Shown in pieces: positions 35,746 to 44,915 of a DNA stretch of 64,000 nucleotides. The notes under the pieces are model-generated. The model ran no database searches. It was not told where the DNA came from and saw only the letters and a program-made list of their open reading frames with translations. The translations under genes and the position numbers were made by a program. Origin of the DNA: Pseudomonadota bacterium (lineage in GTDB: Bacteria; Pseudomonadota; Gammaproteobacteria; Steroidobacterales; Steroidobacteraceae); the NCBI GenBank assembly GCA_016704655.1, contig JADIZR010000022.1, positions 186,001 through 250,000 on the forward strand. The letters are read 5' to 3'. Each line of letters begins with the position of its first letter. Position 1 is the stretch's first letter.

Positions 35746-36468
35746 CTACCCTCGCCGTACCGCAGCCAGCAACGCCTCGCGCAGGCGCACGCCGCCGCTG
35801 ACGTCGAGCACGGCATGGCCGAACGTGGAGCGCTCCGGCGTCCAACCGGTGATCGCCAATGGCGGGGCGCCCAGCAACCGCTCGAGGGTGGCCACGTTGG
35901 CTGCCTGGCGCTCGAATCCGGGGTCGATTTCGTTGGCAATCCACCCCAGGAGCCGGCAGCGGCCGGCAACGTGGATGGCTTCGGCGGTGAGCCGGGCATG
36001 GTTGAGGCAACCGAGGGTGGTTCCCACCACCAGGATCACGTCGAGGCCGAGGGTTTCGGGCAGGTCGCTCAGGAACCCTTCCGGGTACAGCGGCACGCGC
36101 CATCCACCCGCGCCCTCGACCAGCGCGAATTCCGCATCTACCGTGACCCGCTCGTACCACTCCAATAGCGAGGCGAGTGGCGTGGCCTGTCCGGCTTCCT
36201 CCGCCGCGAGGTGTGGGGCGATCGCTGGCTCGAAGCACCACGGGTTGACGCTCTCGTAGGGCAACAGCAGCGGCGCGGCGGCCTGCAGTTCCAGCGCGTC
36301 TGCGTTCCGCAGCGGCTCACCCGGACCGCTGCGTGTGCTGCCGCTGGCGATGGGTTTCAGGCCCACGGCCTGGACGCCTTCTGCCGCCAGCAGTCGGAGG
36401 ATCGCGGCGGAGATCGCCGTCTTGCCGACGCCGGTGCTGGTGCCGGTGATGAAGAGGCCGGGGGTCAT
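35746..36468 (-). CDS. bioD: Dethiobiotin synthetase
   Basis: ATP-dependent carboxylase forming the ureido ring of dethiobiotin. P-loop GTSTGVGKTAISAAILR at residues 8-24 (serine in place of the more usual aspartate), AVGLKPIASGSTRSG, LVEGAGGWRVPL and IANEIDPGF. The ATG abuts the polypurine array at 36470-36634. The leader on the coding strand is therefore more than 150 nt of pure pyrimidine with no Shine-Dalgarno sequence. The rest of the bio genes lie upstream, beyond an orphan Phd antitoxin. Confidence 0.95.
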   Translation of the reverse strand: MTPGLFITGTSTGVGKTAISAAILRLLAAEGVQAVGLKPIASGSTRSGPGEPLRNADALELQAAAPLLLPYESVNPWCFEPAIAPHLAAEEAGQATPLASLLEWYERVTVDAEFALVEGAGGWRVPLYPEGFLSDLPETLGLDVILVVGTTLGCLNHARLTAEAIHVAGRCRLLGWIANEIDPGFERQAANVATLERLLGAPPLAITGWTPERSTFGHAVLDVSGGVRLREALLAAVRRG

Positions 36469-36469
36469 G

Positions 36470-36634
36470 GGGGAAGGGGGGAAGGGGGGGAAGGGAGGAA
36501 GGGGGGAAGGGGAGGAAGGGGGGAGGGAGGAAGGGAGGAAGGGAGGAAGGGGGGAAGGGGGGAAGGGGAGGAAGGGAGGAAGGGAGGAAGGGGGAAGGGG
36601 GGAAGGGGGGAAGGGGAGGAAGGAACGAGGCCAG
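36470..36634 (+). repeat. Long polypurine array between the Phd antitoxin and bioD
   Basis: About 165 bp of uninterrupted G/A on the plus strand built from mixed 7-9 bp units (GGAAGGGG, GGAAGGGA, GGAAGGGGGG). It is the longest array in the window and is less regular than the 9-bp arrays. It fills the gap from the base after the bioD ATG codon to 40 nt short of the Phd stop, the position where a partner toxin gene would be expected. Confidence 0.95.
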
Positions 36635-36674
36635 GTTTAGGCGCCGGGATCGCCACGACGAGCTTCGGCGGCGG

Positions 36675-36941
36675 CTACTCGTCTAGTAGCGCGTTGAGGT
36701 GATCGTGCTTAGGGTCCATCGTCGACTCGGTGATGGCCTGGACGATGTTCTCGGGCAGCTCCTCGATCCGGTATACGCGTCGCTCGAAGGCCCGCAAACG
36801 CACCAGCTCGGCGTATTCGTAGGCCGAGACAAAGTACCCGCTGGTGCGGCCATGGCTCGTGATTGCAACGGGCTCCCGCTGGGCCTCCTCGCGATATCGG
36901 CCGAAGTTCTTGGCGAACTCGGTAGCAGTCACTCGCACCAT
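36675..36941 (-). CDS. Orphan Phd/YefM-type antitoxin
   Basis: An 88-residue antitoxin and repressor. N-terminal DNA-binding fold VRVTATEFAKNFGRYREEA, then PVAITSHGRTSGYFVSAYEY, typical of Phd/YefM proteins, and an acidic C-terminal toxin-binding tail. Start at 36941 has GGGAG 8 nt upstream. No toxin follows: the next 200 bp downstream hold only a polypurine array and then bioD. Upstream is a palindrome that fits an autoregulatory operator. Probably a solitary remnant of a toxin-antitoxin pair. Confidence 0.85.
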   Translation of the reverse strand: MVRVTATEFAKNFGRYREEAQREPVAITSHGRTSGYFVSAYEYAELVRLRAFERRVYRIEELPENIVQAITESTMDPKHDHLNALLDE

Positions 36942-36960
36942 CTGGGTGTCTCCCTAGGTT

Positions 36961-36975
36961 TCCGTATATTACGGA
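36961..36975. promoter_or_regulatory. Palindromic operator candidate upstream of orphan Phd
   Basis: TCCGTA-TAT-TACGGA, perfect 6-bp arms with a 3-nt spacer, 20 nt upstream of the antitoxin start. Matches the arm-spacer-arm form of the other antitoxin palindromes in this window. Confidence 0.6.
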
Positions 36976-37091
36976 TTTCACGGAGTTTTGCAATCTGACG
37001 AGCGTTGATTCACGTACTGAACAACCTCAAGATAAAATTGTTAGAGCGTATATTTCAAATCAATAAATGACGTTTTAATCAAATTTCGTTA
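36976..37091. other. AT-rich spacer between bioHC and the orphan antitoxin
   Basis: About 115 bp, strongly AT-rich against a GC-rich background (ATAAAATTGTTAG, then ATATTTCAAATCAATAAATG). It runs up to the bioHC stop at 37092. No gene, repeat or clear hairpin. The composition suggests that it arrived with the antitoxin module; it may hold its promoter. Confidence 0.5.
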
Positions 37092-38872
37092 TTAATTGCG
37101 GCGGCGGATCTGGCTGATGGGGACCACCGTTTCCGCCCGCGGCTGGCCCTTGGTGCGGATCGGGCCGGTGGGGCACCAGGCCTGGGCGAAGACCACCTCA
37201 TACGTTGCCGGCAACTTACCCGCGCGACGAAATCCTTCATAGGCCGCGAGCATACGAGCCAGGGCGGACTTGCCGGTCAGGCCGCGAGCCCGGCCCGCCG
37301 TCGAGTTGTGCGCACCGATCGCCTTGAGGTCCCGCATCAGGCCGCGCGCGTCGTCGTAGGTCAGCGTGTACCGCTCGACGTCGAGCACCGGTTCGGCGAA
37401 CCCGGCCCGCACCAGTGCGTCGCCCAGGTCGTGCATGTCGATGAACCGGTTCACGTGGGCGTGGCCCGGGTCGGCGGCCTGCCAGGCTTGCCGCAGCTCG
37501 ACCAGGGTGTCGGGACCCAGCGTGGTGAAGTGCAGCACACCCCCGGCCGCAGTACCCGGCGGCACTCGCGCAGCACCCGGTCGGGGTCGTTGCACCACTG
37601 CAGCATCAGGCTCGAGAACAGCATGTCGACCGAGGCGTCCCCGAGCGGCAGTGCCGCCGCATCGGCCACCACCCGGTCGAACCGGCGCAGCAGGGTCTGG
37701 CGCTTGCGTGCCTGCAGCAGCATGCCGTGCGCGATGTCCATCGCCACGACCCGCCCGCCCGGGTACCGGCGCTTGAGCGCGATCGAGGCCTGCCCGGTGC
37801 CGGCGCCGAGGTCGACGACGACTGCCGGTTCCATGCGCAGGACTTCGAGCCTGCGCAGCAGTTCGTCACGCACCGTCGCCTGCAGGACGGCCGCCGCGTC
37901 GTACGTCCCCGCTGCCTGCGAAAACGAATCGCGGACGCGGCGCACATCCAGCGCGAATTCGTTGCTGGTGTTCCCCTCTGCCGCGGCCGTTGCCTCTGCC
38001 GCTGTAACGGGGCCGGAGTCCTGGCCCTGGGCCTCCCCCGTCAGGCCGGCACCTGGGCCTGCACTCCAGGACTTTCCCGCTGGCGCGGACGATGGAGCAA
38101 GGAACGCGAGAAATTTTTCGACTTCGCGCCGTACCGTCTCCGGGTGGGACAGGAACGGCGCGTGCCCCGCCTTTGGCACCTCGACAAAACGGGCAGACGG
38201 CAGCCGCGACGCCAGTTCACGTCCCGCCGCCACCGGCGTGATGCGATCGTGCTCCCCGGCGATGACCAGCGTCGGCACCGTGATGGCTGCGAGCGCATCC
38301 CGCAGGTCCGCGGTCCGCAGGATGCCGAGCCCGGCGGTGAGCGCCTGTGGATCGGGCTCGCCGTGCGAGTCCAGGTTCGCGCGCAGCGAGCGCAGTGCCT
38401 GGCTTGCGTTCTCGTCGCCCCAGGTCTGCAGCGCAAGAAAATTGGTCAGTGTGCGACGGTAATCACCGGCGAGGCCCGCCGCGAAGCCGTCCAGCACGCC
38501 GGGATTCATGCCGGTCGGCCAGTCGTCGCGCGCGAGAAAACACGGGGTCGTTGCGATCAGCACCAGCGCGGCCAGGTCGCCGGGCCGCGACCGCGCCAGT
38601 TCCAGCGCCACCATGCCGCCGAGCGACCAGCCCAGAACCGCCGCGCCGTTCGGCACGTGCGGCGAGACCGCACGCGCCAGGTCACGCAGCGTCGATGCGC
38701 CCGCGGGCCACGCGCTGCGACCGTGTCCCGGCAGGTCGATGAGATGCAGGCGCGCCCGCCGCCCAAGCTCGTCGAGCCACGGCCCCCACATCCCGCCGTG
38801 CAATGCCCAGCCGTGCAGCAGCACCAGGTCGGGACCCGTGCCGCGGATTTCGACGTGCAAGGGAGCGCTCAT
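37092..38872 (-). pseudogene. BioH-BioC fusion: pimeloyl-ACP esterase plus malonyl-ACP methyltransferase, single-base frameshift
   Basis: Residues about 1-265 are a BioH alpha/beta hydrolase: LVLLHGWALHGGMWG, nucleophile GWSLGGMVALELA, and GHAPFLSHPE with the catalytic histidine. After an Ala/Pro linker, residues about 300-470 are a BioC SAM methyltransferase: DVRRVRDSFSQAAGTYDAAA, VVDLGAGTGQASIAL and SLMLQWCNDPDRVLRE. The frame breaks in a G5 run (37540-37544) that should be G6, after LRPG. It continues as GVLHFTTLGPDTLVELRQAW to the stop at 37092. The indel in a homopolymer is suspicious for sequencing error. It overlaps bioF by 4 nt. Confidence 0.85.
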
Positions 38873-40071
38873 GCCGCAGCCGTCGGCTGGATCACGCCGC
38901 TGTCACGCAGTGTCCGCAAGGCGGCGAGCAACTGCTCGACCTGTGCCTCGGTGTGCGACGCCGAGAACGTGAAGCGCAGGCGCGACGTGCCGACGGGCAC
39001 CGTCGGCGGGCGGATCGCCGGCACCCAGAAACCTTGCTCGAACAAGGCGTGGCTCGCCACCACGGCAGCGGCTTCAGCGCCGATCAGCACCGGCTGGATC
39101 GGGGTGCGCGAAGGCAGCGACGGCAGTCCCAGGTCTGCCAGCCCCGCACGAAAGCGTGCGGCATGCTCGAGCACGCGGCTGCGACGCCACGGTTCGTCCT
39201 GCATCACGCGCAGCGATTCACGGGTGGCAGCCGCCACCGCCGGCGGCAGCGCCGTCGTGTAGATGTAGGTGCGCGCGCGCTGCAGCAGGCTCTCGATCAG
39301 CAGCGGCGAGCCCGCGACGAACGCGCCAAACGTGCCGACGGCCTTGCCGAGCGTGCACATCAGGATCGGCACGTCGTCGAGGCCAAGGCCGGCTTCCTCG
39401 ACCGCGCCCGCACCCGTTGCGCCGAGCACGCCGAAGCCGTGTGCGTCGTCGACGAGCAGGGGCGCTGCCGTTGCGCGACAGGCGGCGGCGATCTCACGCA
39501 GCGGCGCAATGTCGCCATCCATGCTGAACACGCCGTCAGTCATCACCAGCGTGCGTGCCACGGCGCCGATCGCTGCCAGCTTGCTGTGCAGTGCTGCGAC
39601 GTCGCCGTGTGCGTACCGGGCAAATCGCGCGCCGGAGGCGAGACCCGCGTCGAGCAGCGAAGCGTGATTGAGCCGGTCTTCGAGCACGTGATCGCCGCGG
39701 CCCACCAGTACGGAGGCCACGGCGAGGTTCGCCATGTAGCCCGTGGAAAAGAGCAGGGCGCGAGGACGCGAGACGAACCCGGCGAGTTCTGCTTCGAGCG
39801 CGTGATGTTCGGCGTCGTGACCGCTGACGAGGTGCGAAGCGCCGCTGCCCACGCCCCACCGGCGCGCGGCGTCGCAGAAGGCCGCGACGATCCGCGGGTG
39901 GTCCGCGAGCCCCAGGTAATCGTTGCTGCAGAAGGAGAGGCACTCGCGGCCTTCGACCGTGACGCGAACCCCGCCCGGTGCACGCGCTTCGACCGTACGT
40001 CGTCGGCGTGACCGGCCGAGGGCGGCCTGGTCCGCCAGCTCTTCCGCGAGCATCCTGTCGACGCGCGACAT
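38869..40071 (-). CDS. bioF: 8-amino-7-oxononanoate synthase
   Basis: PLP enzyme joining pimeloyl-ACP and alanine. FCSNDYLGLADHPR, GSGASHLVSGHDAEHH, ALLFSTGYMANLAV, DRLNHASLLDG-type loop, VDDAHGFGVLG, and the PLP lysine in CTLGKAVGTFGAF. 400 residues, normal length. Starts 15 nt after bioB and overlaps bioHC by 4 nt, so bioB-bioF-bioHC form one operon. Confidence 0.96.
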   Translation of the reverse strand: MSRVDRMLAEELADQAALGRSRRRRTVEARAPGGVRVTVEGRECLSFCSNDYLGLADHPRIVAAFCDAARRWGVGSGASHLVSGHDAEHHALEAELAGFVSRPRALLFSTGYMANLAVASVLVGRGDHVLEDRLNHASLLDAGLASGARFARYAHGDVAALHSKLAAIGAVARTLVMTDGVFSMDGDIAPLREIAAACRATAAPLLVDDAHGFGVLGATGAGAVEEAGLGLDDVPILMCTLGKAVGTFGAFVAGSPLLIESLLQRARTYIYTTALPPAVAAATRESLRVMQDEPWRRSRVLEHAARFRAGLADLGLPSLPSRTPIQPVLIGAEAAAVVASHALFEQGFWVPAIRPPTVPVGTSRLRFTFSASHTEAQVEQLLAALRTLRDSGVIQPTAAA

Positions 40072-40086
40072 CGGCGCGTCGCTCGT

Positions 40087-41076
40087 TCAGCCAGCGACGG
40101 CGGCCGCTTGCTCCGGCACGAGGCCGAGCCGCTGGAACAGCTGCTCGTCGTGGCTGCGGCCGGGATTCGGCGTGGTCAGCAGGCGGTCGCCGTAGAAAAT
40201 CGAGTTGGCGCCGGCGAGGAAGCACAGCGCCTGCACGGCATCGCTCATGTCCGTGCGACCCGCCGACAGTCGCACGTGGGACTTCGGCAGCAGCAGCCGC
40301 GCCGTCGCGATCGCACGCACGAGGTCGAGCGGGTCGAGTTCCGGCAGGCCGTGCAACGGCGTGCCCGGCACCTGCACCAGCTGGTTGATCGGCACGCTCT
40401 GCGGATGCTGCGGCAAGGTCGCGAGCGTGTGCAGCAGCGAGACGCGATCGGTCTCGGTTTCACCCATGCCGAGGATGCCGCCGCAGCAGACGTTGATGCC
40501 GGCATCGCGCACGGCCTGCAGCGTGTCGAGGCGATCCTGGTACGTGCGCGTCGTGATGATCTCGCCGTAGAACTCCGGCGAGGTGTCGAGGTTGTGGTTG
40601 TAGTAGTCGAGGCCCGCGTCCTTCAGTTCGCGCGCCTGGTCCGGCGTCAGCATGCCCGCCGTCGCGCACGTCTCGAGACCGAGCGCGCGCACTTCCTGCA
40701 CCATGCGCTTGATCTGCTCGAGCTGCTTCGGCTTCGGGTTGCGATAGGCCGCGCCCATGCAGAACCGGGTGGCGCCGTTCGCTTTCGCGGCCTGCGCCGC
40801 CTCGACGACGGCGCTCACGTCGAGCAACTTTTCGCTGTCGAGGCCGGTGTCGTAACGCACGCTCTGCGGGCAGTACTTGCAGTCTTCCGGGCAGGCGCCC
40901 GTCTTCACGGACAGCAGGGTGCTGACCTGCACCTGGTTCGGCACGAAATTCTCGCGATGCACGCGTTGGGCGTGGAACAGCAGGTCGCTGAACGGCGCGG
41001 TGTAGATCGCGCGCGCCTCCTCGAGCGTCCAGTCGGTGCGGACTGTGCCGAGCAGGCTGAGGTCGGGCGAAGTCAT
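40087..41076 (-). CDS. bioB: Biotin synthase
   Basis: Radical-SAM enzyme inserting sulfur into dethiobiotin. The cluster cysteines are C62, C66 and C69 in ACPEDCKYCPQS. YYNHNLDTSPEFY and the [2Fe-2S]-site cysteines and arginine (FCMGAA, CATAG, HVRLSAGR) are present. The start at 41076 (MTSPDLSLLG) fits the family; the frame is open further upstream without coding character. First gene of the operon, divergent from comF. Confidence 0.97.
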   Translation of the reverse strand: MTSPDLSLLGTVRTDWTLEEARAIYTAPFSDLLFHAQRVHRENFVPNQVQVSTLLSVKTGACPEDCKYCPQSVRYDTGLDSEKLLDVSAVVEAAQAAKANGATRFCMGAAYRNPKPKQLEQIKRMVQEVRALGLETCATAGMLTPDQARELKDAGLDYYNHNLDTSPEFYGEIITTRTYQDRLDTLQAVRDAGINVCCGGILGMGETETDRVSLLHTLATLPQHPQSVPINQLVQVPGTPLHGLPELDPLDLVRAIATARLLLPKSHVRLSAGRTDMSDAVQALCFLAGANSIFYGDRLLTTPNPGRSHDEQLFQRLGLVPEQAAAVAG

Positions 41077-41192
41077 GGTGCAAATCTCGACGGATGAGGC
41101 AGAAACAGCGCGGGCTTTGGGCCAACAGACGGCCCACGCTGTGCGGAGCAACGTCCGGGCAGTATTCGGACCCCGGCCGCTGCTGTCAACCA

Positions 41193-42035
41193 ATGCGCCG
41201 CAGTCAGGTTTACACCTGGATCGATCGCTGGACGGGGTGGGTGCTGCCACCCCGGTGCGTCCTGTGTCGGCGTCCCGGACAGCGCCCGGCCTACGACTTG
41301 TGCGTGGAGTGCGAAGCCGAAATACCCGTCGTGCCCGACCCGTGCCGACGCTGTGGGCTGACGGGGGAAAGGGGGGAAGGGGAGGAAGGGGAGGAAGGGG
41401 GGGAAGGCGGGGAAGGGGAGGAAGGCGGGGAAGGCGGGGAAGGGGGGGAAGGCGGGGAAGGGGAGGAAGGGGAGGAAGGGGGGGAAGGAGGATGCGCGCG
41501 TTGCCGCGCGCTCGACCTGCCTTACTCCCGGTGCATGGCGCCGTGGGCCTACGAGTTTCCGGTCACGCACTTGGTGCAGGCACTCAAATATGAGGGCGCC
41601 CTGGCGAATGCACGGGTCTTCGGCACGCGCATGGCCGCGCAGGCGCTGCGCGAGCAAGCCGATGACCCTAGGCCAGACGCGGCACTGGTCGTGCCCATAC
41701 CTCTGCACCCGTCGCGTCTCGTCGAGCGGGGTTTCAACCAGTCGCACGAAATCGCGCGGGTCGTGTCGCGTGCGCTGGATCTGCGGCTCGCCGGCCCCGG
41801 TCTGCGCCGGATTCGTGGCACGGCGCCGCAGGTCGGACTCTCGCGCCAGCAGCGCGCGGGCAACCTGAGCGGGGCCTTTGTCGCCGACCCCAGCGTGGTG
41901 GCGGGCCGGCATGTCGTACTGATCGACGACGTCGTCACCACGGGCAGCACCGTTGCGGCCGCCGCACAGGCCTTGCTCGATGCCGGCGCGTCCGGGGTCG
42001 TGGTGTGGGCGCTGGCGAGGGCGACGCAGCGCTGA
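41193..42035 (+). CDS. comF: ComF-family phosphoribosyltransferase with a (Gly/Glu)-rich repeat insertion
   Basis: ComF/GntX family protein linked to DNA uptake and use. The N-terminal zinc-ribbon region has CVLCRRPGQ, CVECEAE and CRRCGL before the insertion, and CARCRALDLPYSR after it. The C-terminal phosphoribosyltransferase domain has VPIPLHPSRLVERGFNQS and the PRPP loop VLIDDVVTTGSTV. Between the second and third cysteine pairs lie 42 extra residues of repeating GEG/EEG triplets, encoded by a 14-unit 9-bp array. The frame is kept because 9 bp is three codons. Start chosen at 41193 (MRRSQVYTW). Divergent from bioB. Confidence 0.92.
   Translation: MRRSQVYTWIDRWTGWVLPPRCVLCRRPGQRPAYDLCVECEAEIPVVPDPCRRCGLTGERGEGEEGEEGGEGGEGEEGGEGGEGGEGGEGEEGEEGGEGGCARCRALDLPYSRCMAPWAYEFPVTHLVQALKYEGALANARVFGTRMAAQALREQADDPRPDAALVVPIPLHPSRLVERGFNQSHEIARVVSRALDLRLAGPGLRRIRGTAPQVGLSRQQRAGNLSGAFVADPSVVAGRHVVLIDDVVTTGSTVAAAAQALLDAGASGVVVWALARATQR
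41364..41489 (+). repeat. 14-unit in-frame 9-bp polypurine array inside comF
   Basis: Fourteen units of 9 bp, all in one phase and in the comF frame, of the forms GGGGAAGGG, GAGGAAGGG, GGGGAAGGC (shifted view of GGAAGGNGN). Each encodes Gly/Glu-Glu-Gly (once Arg). GGC units occur only here, perhaps reflecting selection or drift within coding sequence. Flanks are ordinary comF sequence on both sides. Confidence 0.97.
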
Positions 42036-42130
42036 ACCCGGCGTTGCCCGCTGGTGCAAGGCGGGCGATCCGACCGGCTACACTTACGGCTCCTGGTCAG
42101 CCAGCCGCGCCCGCCCACCGAAACGGACTC

Positions 42131-44914
42131 ATGTTGCTGTCCATCGTCATCCTCATACCGTTGCTGGGCGCGTGGCTGCCGACGGCACTGTCGCGGGCCC
42201 TGGGGGTCGACCCGGCGCGCACGGCCGCCGCCCTGGCGGCCACCTCGCTCGCGCTCATCCTCAGCCAGGCTCCCGACGTGCTCGCCGGCGCGACGCTGGT
42301 GAGCGGCTGGTCGTGGATTCCAACGGCAGGACTCAACGCCACGTTCCGGCTGGACGGCTTCGGGTTGCTGTTTGCCCTGCTGATCCTCGGCATCGGGTTG
42401 CTGGTCATCCTGTATGCCCGCTACTACCTGTCGCCCGAGGAATCGAAGGAGCGCTTCTACGGGCTGCTGCTGCTCTTCATGGGCGCGATGCTCGGCGTGG
42501 TGCTCGCCGAGAACCTGCTGCTCCTGGTCACGTTCTGGGAACTGACCAGCCTCAGCTCGTTCCTGCTGATCGGGTTCTGGCGGCACGACGCGGACGCCCG
42601 CCGGGGCGCCCGCCTCGCCCTCATGGTGACCGGCGCCGGCGGCCTCGCGCTGCTCGCCGGCGTGCTGCTGATCGGTCACGTGGTGGGCAGCTTCGAGCTG
42701 TCGCGGGTGCTGGCGGCGGGGCCCGTCATCAAGGCGCACCCGCTGTACGAAACCATGCTGGTGCTGGTGCTGCTCGGGGCCTTCACCAAGTCGGCGCAGT
42801 TCCCGTTCCACTTCTGGCTGCCGCACGCCATGGCGGCACCCACGCCGGTCAGTGCCTACCTGCATTCCGCCACCATGGTGAAGGCCGGCATCTTCCTGCT
42901 CGGGCGGCTGTTTCCCGCGTTCGCCGGGACGGAAACGTGGTTCTACATCGTCAGCGGCGTCGGTCTCACGACGCAGTTGTTCGCCGCCTACGTCGCGCTG
43001 TTCCGCCACGACCTCAAGGGACTGCTGGCCTACTCGACGGTCAGCCACCTCGGCCTGATCACGCTGCTGTTCGGGTTCGGGACGCCGGCCGGCGCCGTCG
43101 CCGCGGTGTTCCACACCATCAATCACGCGGTCTTCAAGGCTTCGCTGTTCATGGCGGCCGGGATCGTCGACCACGAGACCGGCACCCGCGACATGCGCCG
43201 GTTGAGCGGGCTCGCACGCTTCATGCCGTGGACCGCTGCACTCGCGACGATCGCAGCGGGCGCGATGGCGGGCGTGCCCCTGCTGAACGGCTTCCTCAGC
43301 AAGGAAATGTTCTTCGCCGAGACGCTGCAGGTGCAGTGGCTCGGCTCGCGCTACTGGGTGCTGCCCCTCGCGGCGACGCTGGCCAGCGTCTTCACCGTGG
43401 CTTATTCCACCCGTTTCGTCCACGACGTGTTCTTCGGTCCGCCACCCCAGGGGCTGGCGCGCGTGCCGCACGAGCCACCGCGCTGGATGAAGGTGCCGGT
43501 CGAGATCCTCGTCGGGCTCTGCCTGCTGGTCGGGCTCCTGCCCGCCCTGATCGTGGACCCTCTGTTGCGGGCAGCCGGTGGTGCCGTGTTGCAGGGGCCG
43601 CTGCCGGAGTACTCCCTGGCCCTGTGGCACGGGTTCAACCTGCCGGTGCTCATGAGCGGGGTCGCGCTCACGGGCGGGGCAATCATCTATTTCGCGCGAC
43701 GCTATTACTTCGGCCTGCACGGCTATCGCCAGCAGCGCTATGACGGACGGACGCTGGCGGAGGGACTGGTTGCGCTCGCCGTCGCCGGTTCGCGGCGACT
43801 GGTCGACGGGGTCGCCAACGCATCGCTGCAGCGCTACGTGCTGTTGCTCCTGCTCGCGACTCTCGGCGTCGGGCTCGTCGGCGCGCGCGGCCTGTCGCTG
43901 GCGCCGATCGCCGCCTTGACGCCGCCGGACGCGCTCGCCGTTGCGCTCACCGCGGCTCTGGCCATTGCCGCCATCGCGGCGACGGCCCTGCACACGCAGC
44001 GGCTGCTCGCGCTGGTGCTGATCGGCGTCGTCGGCCTCGTCGTCTCGCTGGTCTTCGTGCGTTTTTCCGCGCCGGACCTCGCCCTGACGCAGTTGCTGGT
44101 CGAGATCGTCACGGTCCTGCTGTTGTTGCTCGCGCTGTACTTCATGCCGGCGGAGAGTCCACGCGAGTCCTCCCGCTTCAGGCGGGTGCGCGACACGATG
44201 GTGGCGGTCGCGGTCGGCCTGGGCGCAGGACTGCTCGCGTGGGCCTTGTTGACACGCCCCTTCAGCACGATCGCCTGGTACTACCTCGAGCACGCGAAGC
44301 CGCAGGGTGGCGGCTACAACGTGGTCAACGTCATCCTCGTCGACTTCCGCGGGTTCGACACGCTCGGTGAAATCACGGTGCTGGGCATTGCGGCCGTGGC
44401 GATCCTCGCGCTGCTGCAGGAGCTCAGGCTCGTGGCGCCGCAGCGGGACTGGGACGGCCGTCCGTGGGCAGTCGAGCGCCATCCGCTGATGCTGCGGGTG
44501 CTGGCCCGCCCGCTGCTGCCGCTGGCCCTGCTGGTGTCGGTGTACCTGTTCCTGCGTGGCCACAACGCCCCGGGCGGCGGATTCATCGCCGGCCTCGTCA
44601 CCGGGACGGCGATCCTGCTGCAGTACGTGGCCTACGGCAGTGACTGGGCCCGCGAGCGCCTGCCGTGGAATTACTCGACGGCGATTGCGCTCGGCCTGCT
44701 GCTCGCCACGGCCACGGGCCTCGCGAGCTGGGCGTTCGGCGCGCCGTTCCTGACGTCGACCTTCGGCTACCTGCACTGGCCCGTGGTCGGCGAGTTCGAA
44801 CTCGCGAGCGCAATGGTGTTCGACCTCGGCATCTACGTCGTCGTGGTCGGCGTGGTGATGGTGATCGTCGGACGCCTCGGCGCGCTGTCCGGCTCAGGCG
44901 GGAGGGGCACCTGA
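42131..44914 (+). CDS. mrpA: Mrp-type Na+/H+ antiporter subunit A with fused subunit B domain
   Basis: Large membrane protein related to complex I NuoL. Residues about 1-600 hold the proton-conducting helices (LLVTFWELTSLSSFLLIGFW, FPFHFWLPHAMAAPTPVSAY, LHSATMVKAGIF, GLLAYSTVSHLG). The middle part (VSLVFVRFSAPDLALTQLLV, VDFRGFDTLGEITVLGIAA) is typical of MrpA. The C-terminal roughly 140 residues (PLALLVSVYLFLRGHNAPGG onward) form the MrpB-like domain, so A and B are fused as in PhaAB systems. Start at 42131 (MLLSIVILIP). First gene of a six-gene operon. Confidence 0.93.
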   Translation: MLLSIVILIPLLGAWLPTALSRALGVDPARTAAALAATSLALILSQAPDVLAGATLVSGWSWIPTAGLNATFRLDGFGLLFALLILGIGLLVILYARYYLSPEESKERFYGLLLLFMGAMLGVVLAENLLLLVTFWELTSLSSFLLIGFWRHDADARRGARLALMVTGAGGLALLAGVLLIGHVVGSFELSRVLAAGPVIKAHPLYETMLVLVLLGAFTKSAQFPFHFWLPHAMAAPTPVSAYLHSATMVKAGIFLLGRLFPAFAGTETWFYIVSGVGLTTQLFAAYVALFRHDLKGLLAYSTVSHLGLITLLFGFGTPAGAVAAVFHTINHAVFKASLFMAAGIVDHETGTRDMRRLSGLARFMPWTAALATIAAGAMAGVPLLNGFLSKEMFFAETLQVQWLGSRYWVLPLAATLASVFTVAYSTRFVHDVFFGPPPQGLARVPHEPPRWMKVPVEILVGLCLLVGLLPALIVDPLLRAAGGAVLQGPLPEYSLALWHGFNLPVLMSGVALTGGAIIYFARRYYFGLHGYRQQRYDGRTLAEGLVALAVAGSRRLVDGVANASLQRYVLLLLLATLGVGLVGARGLSLAPIAALTPPDALAVALTAALAIAAIAATALHTQRLLALVLIGVVGLVVSLVFVRFSAPDLALTQLLVEIVTVLLLLLALYFMPAESPRESSRFRRVRDTMVAVAVGLGAGLLAWALLTRPFSTIAWYYLEHAKPQGGGYNVVNVILVDFRGFDTLGEITVLGIAAVAILALLQELRLVAPQRDWDGRPWAVERHPLMLRVLARPLLPLALLVSVYLFLRGHNAPGGGFIAGLVTGTAILLQYVAYGSDWARERLPWNYSTAIALGLLLATATGLASWAFGAPFLTSTFGYLHWPVVGEFELASAMVFDLGIYVVVVGVVMVIVGRLGALSGSGGRGT

Positions 44915-44915
44915 C

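Noticed and set aside
36465..36656. A 63-residue Pro/Ser protein encoded by the bioD-side array
   Set aside because: Translation of a repeat that cannot contain stops; no independent start signal or conservation.
41549..44776. A 1075-residue minus-strand open frame across comF and mrpA
   Set aside because: It is an antisense shadow rich in Arg, Gln and Glu, caused by high GC at third positions of the plus-strand genes; no motif is present.
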